Shown here in pieces: positions 57,418 through 64,000 of a DNA stretch of 64,000 bases. The notes under the pieces were generated by a model that did no database searches, was not told the origin of the DNA, and worked only from the letters and a program-made list of their open reading frames with translations. Positions within the stretch are counted from its first letter, which is position 1. Every line of letters begins with the position of its first letter. Both the position numbers and the translations under genes were made by a program. Origin of the DNA: Megalobrama amblycephala (Eukaryota; Chordata; Actinopteri; Cypriniformes; Xenocyprididae); assembly GCF_018812025.1 (NCBI RefSeq), contig NC_063052.1, positions 21,211,414 through 21,275,413 of the forward strand, given 5' to 3'.

Positions 57418-58542
57418 CGAACCAGACAAATTAATCATTTAGATGATTATTTCAAAACATAATTCCAGAAACCCAAAAGAATCTAATTTTCGGCTCCAGT
57501 CCATCTACAGAACCACCCCTGCTAGGTACTTTTATGGCACCCATGCTTTCTGACTGAAGGAGAGGAGACAAACCTTTAAGTCATTTGTAGAAACCAAATG
57601 GTCACCAGAAAATTAAGAATCTTTGATCTCCAGATCAAAAGAGACAGAGACTATGCAGGTCTGTTTCTCTTGAGTGACCTAACTTTACAGAAAAACATAC
57701 AGAGACTGTTTCTACAACTAAAACAGCATTGAATTGTTCCAAACAATTTGTATCAAACATCTGTCAACTGCATAAATTTTATATCATGTCTAAACATGCT
57801 ACATGTAAGCTGTTATGCTTTAGAACACCCACAATTCATGAAAGTGTGATAACTTTTGAATGATTGATTGAAAGCATGTCTGGTCTGGTTTGAAATTAAA
57901 TCTGTGTCAAATGTATCATATTCCATTTAATAGAAATCATGTCTAAATGGTGCTCTCTGGCAAAGCCGGTGATTCCAGAGACTGATAACGATAGATAAGG
58001 GTTATTTTGCCGCCTTCTAACGACTTTTGCCGCCTCAACTTTAATTCCAGCCACAACAAGAGACTTAATTTCATTTGCTAGCACGCTCAAACGTGATTGG
58101 TTTTTACCTAACCACAATCTGGACCTGAAAAGATTCTGCAACAAATCATCGACTCTGAAAAACCCTTCTCTCCATTTGAAGTCAACAAGCAAGTACCATC
58201 AGATTCTAACACTGAACTGGTGCATTAAATTAATGATTCATAGTTTGTTCAGGTCAGGTCTTTTAAAGTGCATATTTTGCTAAAAATCATGCTCATCATT
58301 TCATTCTCTCTCAAAACTCTTTCTCTCATGTCCTTTCTTTCTGCAATGTGTATGAATGTTTGCGTGTGTTTGCGTGTTTGTGTTAGATTAGTTTGTGTTA
58401 GAATAAATAAAGTCTCTTGTAGATTTTAAAAGAAAGTGTCTTGTATTATGTGCTCGAAAATGTAATGTCTTAAACTGTCAATCTTAAAGTTACCGCACTC
58501 TAATTAGAGTTTTTACGATAGTGGATATTAATATCCGCTACA
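57402..58542 (+). repeat. Probable solo LTR related to the 13-24 kb element
   Basis: Begins about TGTAAGGACTAAGGACGAAC and ends AATATCCGCTACA, like the TGTAACG...GCTACA LTRs. 58330-58450 has TGTGTGAATGTT-like and AATAAATAAAGTCTCTTGT words that parallel the R region of those LTRs (14185-14260). No flanking duplication was found (left CACAA, right AGAGC), so the boundaries are uncertain. Confidence 0.45.
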
Positions 58543-58688
58543 AGAGCTTATTACGGCCTGAGCAGATGGACGCTGTATGATTCAGTTGCTCGGCTGTAAA
58601 CTAAATGACTCTTTATAATTCACTATAAATCAATTATTTAATTCGAGCTGAATTCATTCCTAAAACGAGTTCCCTTGAAAGGAAACAT

Positions 58689-58936
58689 CTCAGGTTACGT
58701 ATGTAACCATGGTTACCTGAGGGGTAACGGGCGTACCTGTGACCGACTTCGACCTATCAGAAGCTGACTCTGTTTGGTTTAGGTGTGCTTTATAGTTTCC
58801 TGGTCATGACGTCATGATGCCATTGGACTGATTTCACATGTGCTTCACGACGCAATCATGCAGAGGCATTCACAAAGCATTTGATGCAGCGTCTTGTTCC
58901 CTCTCAGGGAACCAAGGTTACATACGTAACCTGAGA
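58689..58936. repeat. Palindromic element, GGTTACGTATGTAACC termini
   Basis: Arms CTCAGGTTACGTATGTAACC (58689) and GGTTACATACGTAACCTGAG (58917-58936) are inverted, each a smaller palindrome in itself. The inner arms (ATGGTTACCTGAG / CTCAGGGAACCAAGG) also pair. Such sequences often lie beside DIRS-like elements in fish (recalled). Confidence 0.65.
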
Positions 58937-58974
58937 CATTTCTTTAGGTCCCCTACAAGAGCTGACTATGTTTT

Positions 58975-59890
58975 TTTTTTTTTTTATACTTATAAGGACT
59001 TCATAATGTCCTTGAAAAATTGCATATTTCTCCCAAACACCACAGTTAGATTGCTACATATGAAGTGCGTATATAATGTGGGATGACCCCTACAGGAATA
59101 TACCATCCATTTTTTTTCGACTGATAGGAAACAGGGATTGGCTGGGCATTAATGCCTGACACACCTCCACTGAAACTGACCATTAGTTTTTCTGTTACTT
59201 ATTAGAAATGGGGACTTTATAGGCATCTGAAGTAGTAAAATGTGATATATCTCCAAAATGCTGCAGTAGAAAGGTTTCGTATGAGTTGTGCATATAGTAT
59301 GGGACGTCCATTATAAGAACTGGCCAATACTTTTTTCTACTTATTAGAAAAGAGGACTTTATTGGCATCTGAAGTAGTGAAATGTGACATGCGTATCTCC
59401 AAAATGCTGCAGTAAAATGTTTTCATATGTGGTGTGTGTATATGGTACGGGATGTCCCCTATAAGAACTGGCCATTCGTTTTTTTTACTTATTAGAAATG
59501 AGGTTTTTATAGGTGAATAAAGTAGAATAAAGATGTGTGTCTCCAAAACGCTGCAGTAAAATGGTTTCATGTGTGTTGTGCATATAGTAAGGCACATCCC
59601 TTATGAGAACTGGGCATTATTTTTTCAACTTATAAGAAATGAGGACTTTATATGCATTTGAAGTAGTAAAATGTGACATAGCTCCAAAACGCTGCAGTAA
59701 GATGTTTTCATATGTGGTGTGTATTTGGGATATGTCCTATAGAAAGTGAACTTTATATTTTTCTACTTATTAGAAATGAGGACTTTATAGGCCTCTGAAG
59801 TCGATTAATGTGACATTTCTCTAAAATGCTGCAGTAAAATGGTTCCATATGAGGTATGCATATTGTATGGAACATCCCCTTTAGAAACAA
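58975..59890 (-). repeat. 141-bp satellite array B, diverged, inverted
   Basis: About six degenerate monomers in the opposite orientation to array A. On the + strand they read ATCTCCAAAATGCTGCAGTA and TTTTTTCTACTTATTAGAAA, with the GGGACGTCC-like word partly lost. Several short ORFs on the minus strand (for example 59337-59597) are monomer artefacts. Confidence 0.85.
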
Positions 59891-60931
59891 ACTGTATAGG
59901 GAACCCAAAAATGGAATCCAACGGCATGGGCGAAGGTTAACGCATGTATGTCTTTTCAGTGCCCCTGTGAAGTTCACTTAATTTCACTTGTTTAATCTGA
60001 CTCCGATTTCAAATGATTATTAGTCTTAGGTTGTGTTTCCAATAAGAAATGAATCATTGATTATGTATTAACTTAGATATTTGATTATTCTGGGTATCCT
60101 TTCAATTATTCGTTCATCAAGGACCCAATGCCACACAGAGGTACTCTTCCCGGCTTTTGCAGTAAACTCACAAACATAAACTCACCAGTCTGATCTTCAT
60201 CAGAGGGTGTAATAAGTTAGCTAAACCTTTAGTCAGTTGCCTACTGCTTACTCGAACAAAAGTGTATTTAAATAAGTGGGTGCATAAACTTCAGGAAGAC
60301 CCAAGGCCCAAAATAACAAACAAAACGGGTAATAAAGAAAAGAATATCCAAAATAACTTCCCTCAACGTATCAAAATAAAATACAACAAATTACCCTTAC
60401 TACACTAACAAAAACAGAGCGAACTTAATTTCAAAAGAAAAGGGCAGGTCATCCCTACAGAACACCTTCACTGTAAACCAAAGAAAACATAACATAATCA
60501 AAGTTAATACATAACATAAAAAGAGTGGTCTGGCGGCTGGAGAGGAGGCAGGAGACTGGCCCGAAGCCGCAACAGCTCGCCGGCAGGAAACGGAAGAGAT
60601 GGTTTTAAACCCTCGCGCAGTAATTGTAACCCAATCCCGGCAGAGAGAGGTGGAGCCATCCAGTGATATCCCGCTTGACAGAAACAAAGCAAAAAGAACA
60701 CACACACAAATAACAATAAACCAAATAAACAATATACAGGGTTACACAGTTCCGTAACAGTGGTAAACTGAAATCAAAAGGTCTTCAGATGAAGTGCCTA
60801 CTGCTCCTTCATTAATGCGTCTTCAGTTTGTTCTACCCTGGACACAGATTTACGGTAACATTAGCCTCCCATAATTTACTGCTAATAATTATATCAGGAG
60901 AATCCAGAGTAAATCAAATATAACCTTTTAT
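59891..60931. other. No gene seen
   Basis: Unassigned. 60300-60740 has open frames only on the minus strand, low in complexity and without domains; 60520-60620 is a GC-richer patch. It may be part of an unrecognised nonautonomous element ending near CAGTTCCGTAACAGTGG (60748). Confidence 0.4.
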
Positions 60932-61412
60932 GGTAACACTTTATAATAACTGCACGCTATGAATCATTAGTTCTCTCATGTTTTAAAGTTAGTACTGAGG
61001 TAGTTTTGACACTAGGAATATGTGTTAATAAAGCATTTATTAACACACTGAGTAACTAATACTATATGTCTGAATATTGAGATGCATAAAAGTACATTTA
61101 AATATTTTATTAATCATTTACTTACACTTCACAAATGATCTTATGAACCACTGACAATTCCTAAATAACTGCTTTGTGAATAATGTAATACATAATTTAG
61201 AAATAATAAATTGATCATTAATAAAGTATGAAAAAACAATCAATAAACTCATTATAGATATGCTTATAAATCAAGAACAAAGCATTTATAGTTGTATTTA
61301 TAAATGGCTTACTAATGTCTATTAATGCTTTATAAATGATGAATTGACTATTTACTAGTGCTTAACTAATGCTTAACTTATTCTTAATTGTGTGAGATTA
61401 TAAAGTGTTACC
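60932..61412. mobile_element. MITE with GGTAACACTTTATAAT ends
   Basis: 481 bp, from GGTAACACTTTATAATAA (60932) to TTATAAAGTGTTACC (61412). Flanking 8-mers CCTTTTAT (60924-60931) and CATTTTAT (61413-61420) match at 7 of 8, as expected of a hAT-type duplication. The interior is dominated by AATGCTTTAT/ATTAATGCT words; no ORF. Confidence 0.8.
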
Positions 61413-61420
61413 CATTTTAT

Positions 61421-62084
61421 TTGTCAGGTAAAAGTGTATCATGCCAGTTACACAAATAACCAATTAAAAGCCAATTCAGAAATCAGACATAATAACATCA
61501 GTTGCTCAAAGATGACTCTAAGAGTAACAATTGCATATACACAAAGTGGTGGATTAGTGTTTTTAAGACACGCACCCATCACTGTACGGGGTTTCTGGCT
61601 ACAGAAGATCCCACATGACTGCTTTGCACTTTACCTTATATACACAGACCAGAACAAAAGGGTTGTAATTTTTTACTACACCAACACCTGTTTTAGGGGG
61701 AGAGGAGTGGGTTTTCACAACACCACTCAAAAAGAGGACTAAATTCTCCTTAGTTTTCAACCTTCTTCATAATACCAGTGACTGCTGTGAATCTGAGACC
61801 ATTTTACCAACCACACTGAGACATTTAAAATGATACCAAACATGAAAGGAAAAAACAATAGATTTACCAGATACATTATTTATCTTGGAGAACTTTCAGT
61901 AACTTGTGTCAGGGGGAAAGGAAGGAGGGCTTGTGTATGTGTGTGTTTCCTGTAGACGTGTAAGGACAGTTTAGGGCAAGGCGTTGTCCTATGCTATTTC
62001 TCTGAGTTTTATTGCTTTATTGCAGGGTGCTTGATCTCAGTTTTTGTCTAAAACTGAAAATCAAGTCTTACAGAACCAATAGTT
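61421..62084. other. No gene supported
   Basis: A 102-codon frame (61434-61742) has no recognisable domain, no splice context and average composition; I do not call it. The rest is unassigned. Confidence 0.4.
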
Positions 62085-64000
62085 TTTTTCTAAATATTAG
62101 AAATGAGGTTTTTATAGGTGTATAAAATAGAACAATAACAAATAATAGATGTGAGGTATGCATACGTCCCTATAAAAGAAGACCACTGTTTTTTCCTATA
62201 TATTTGAAAGTAGGTGTTTAAAGGACTCTGAAGTCAAATAATATGGAATATTTCCAAAATGCTGCAGTAAAAACAGTTTCATTTCAGGTATGCATGCTGT
62301 ATGGGATGCCCCCTATAGAAACAGACCTTTGTTTTTTTTCTACTTATTTTAAATGAGGTGTTTATAGGCCTTTGAAGTCGAATAATGTGATATATCTCCA
62401 AAATGCTGCAGTAAAAATGATAAATATGAGGTATGCATACTCTATGGGACGTCCCCTATAGAAACAGACCATTAGTTTTTTCTACTTATTTGAAATGAAG
62501 TCTTTATAGGCCTCCACAGTTGAATAATGTGGTAAATCACCAAAATGCTGCAGTAAAATGTACTCATATGAGGTATGCATACTTCATGGGATGTCCCCTA
62601 TAGAAACAGACCATTGTTTTTTTCTACTTATTTGAAATGAGGTGTTTATAGGCCTTTGAAGTCAAATAATGTGAAATATCTCCAAAATGCTGCAGTAAAA
62701 TGTATTCATATGGGGTATGCATACTCTATGGGATGTCCCCTATAGAAACAAACCATTCATTTTTTCTACTTATTTGAAATGGGGTGTTTATAGGCCTTTG
62801 AAGTCGAATAATGTGGCATATCTCCAAAATGCTGCAGTAAAATGTACTCATATGGGGTATGCATACTCTATGGGACGTCCCCTATAGAAACAGTTCATTG
62901 TTTTTTTCTACTTATTTGAAATGAGGTGTTTATAGGCTTTGAAGTCGAATAATGTGGCATATCTCCAAAATGCTGCAGTAAAGTGTACTCATATGAGGTA
63001 TGCATACTCTATGGGACGCCCCCTATAGAAACTGACCATTATTTTTTTCTACTTATTTGAAATGAAGTCTTTATAGGCCTCCAAAGTCAAATAATGTGGC
63101 ATACCTCCAAAATGCTGCAGTAAAATGTACTCATATGAGGTATGCATACTCTATGGGATGTCCCCTATAGAAACAAACCATTAGTTTTTTCTACTTATTT
63201 GAAATGAGGTGTTTATAGGCCTTTGAAGTCAAATAATGTGGCATATCTCCGAAATGCTGCAGTAAAATGTACTGATATGGGGTATGCATACTCTATGGGA
63301 CGTCCCCTATAGAAACAGACCATATGTTTTTTCTACTTATTTGAAATGAGGTGTTTATAGACCTTTGAAGTCGAATAATGTGGCGTATCTCCAAAATGCT
63401 GCAGTAAAATGTATTCATATGAGGTATGCATACTCTATGGGATGTCCCCTATAGAAACAAACCATTCGTTTTTTCTACTTATTTGAAATGGGGTGTTTAT
63501 AGGCCTTTGAAGTCGAATAATGTGGCATATCTCCAAAATGCTGCAGTAAAGTGTACTCATATGAGGTATGCATACTCTATGGGACGCCCCCTATAGAAAC
63601 TGACCATTATTTTTTTCTACTTATTTGAAATGAAGTCTTTATAGGCCTCCAAAGTCAAATAATGTGGCATACCTCCAAAATGCTGCTGTAAAATGTACAC
63701 ATATGAGGTATGCATACTTTATGGGACGTCCCCTATAGAAACAAACCATGAGTTTTTTCTACTTATTTGAAATTAGGTGTTTATAGGCCTTTGAAGTCAA
63801 ATAATGTGGCATATCTCCGAAATGCTGCAGTAAAATGTACTCATATGAGGTATGCATACTCTATGGGATGTCCCCTATAGAAACAAACCATTAGTTTTTT
63901 CTACTTGTTTGAAATGAGGTGTTTATAGGCCTTTGAAGTCAAATAATGTGGCATATCTCCGAAATGCTGCAGTAAAATGTACTGATATGGAGTATGCATA
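62085..64000 (-). repeat. 141-bp satellite array C, inverted, runs off the window
   Basis: About 13 monomers, the first two diverged and the rest close to array A but on the opposite strand: + strand GGTATGCATACTCTATGGGA, AATGCTGCAGTAAAATGTAC. The two monomer forms of array A occur here too (CCTTTGAAGTC and CCTCCAAAGTC). Near-exact blocks recur after about 568 bp (63031 and 63599), a four-monomer period. The array continues past 64000. Confidence 0.95.

Noticed and set aside
60400..60732. 110-aa minus-strand ORF with hydrophobic segments
   Set aside because: Low complexity, no homology recognised, and no promoter or splice context.
61434..61742. 102-aa ORF
   Set aside because: No domain, no conserved motif, and no supporting context; length is possible by chance in 64 kb.

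Overview
The window looks like a teleost fish chromosome, most likely a cyprinid (zebrafish/carp/goldfish-like). Nothing bacterial is present. The DNA is AT-rich, genes are split by GT-AG introns, and the repeat mix is typical of fish: Tc1 elements with the long CAGTGGGTACGG terminal repeats, L2/Rex-type LINEs, DIRS1-like tyrosine-recombinase retroelements, hAT and TTAA-target MITEs, and large satellites. The only host gene I recognise is the 3' end of nup210 (nuclear pore membrane glycoprotein 210): three terminal coding exons on the + strand at 41665-41781, 41899-41973 and 44564-44667, followed by a 3' UTR.

Layout. 0-4.9 kb: Tc1 transposase remnants, hAT ends and one nearly whole Tc1 element (3201-4822) disabled by one frameshift and one stop. 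4.9-11.3 kb: one old LINE (Nimb/I-like, my inference) cut into three pieces by a hAT element, a TTAA foldback, a (TTA)n-associated element and an L2 fragment. 12.1-28.6 kb: a nest. The two ends of a TTAA-target element lie 16.5 kb apart and enclose a mariner/Tc1 element, itself split by an 11.1-kb LTR retrotransposon carrying three LTRs and a 3.33-kb tandem duplication, followed by a second LINE with a 385-aa reverse transcriptase ORF. 29.5-31.3 kb: an L2 LINE carrying a hAT MITE; part of this composite is duplicated at 9.9-10.5 kb.

31.3-40.55 kb: tandem copies of an unclassified (TTA)n-associated element with stem-loop heads, alternating short (1.9 kb) and long (2.6 kb) bodies, running into a 1000-N assembly gap (40555-41554). 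41.6-45.8 kb: nup210 3' end, with a decayed DIRS1-like element in its last intron. 46.5-50 kb: CpG-rich terminal-inverted-repeat element and a 1.9-kb foldback.

51.2-64 kb: satellite country. A 188-bp satellite with a six-monomer higher-order period is followed by simple repeats, then a 141-bp satellite in + orientation (53.9-56.3 kb), a DIRS recombinase fragment, an LTR remnant, and the same 141-bp satellite in the opposite orientation (diverged at 59-59.9 kb, well preserved from 62.1 kb past the window end).

The pieces do not form a pathway; the content is the record of serial insertion, duplication and decay. The most novel-looking items are the pol-less LTR element with a coiled-coil ORF and internal tandem duplication, the stem-loop-headed (TTA)n element family, and the opposed satellite arrays. 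All family names come from reading motifs by eye; no database was searched.
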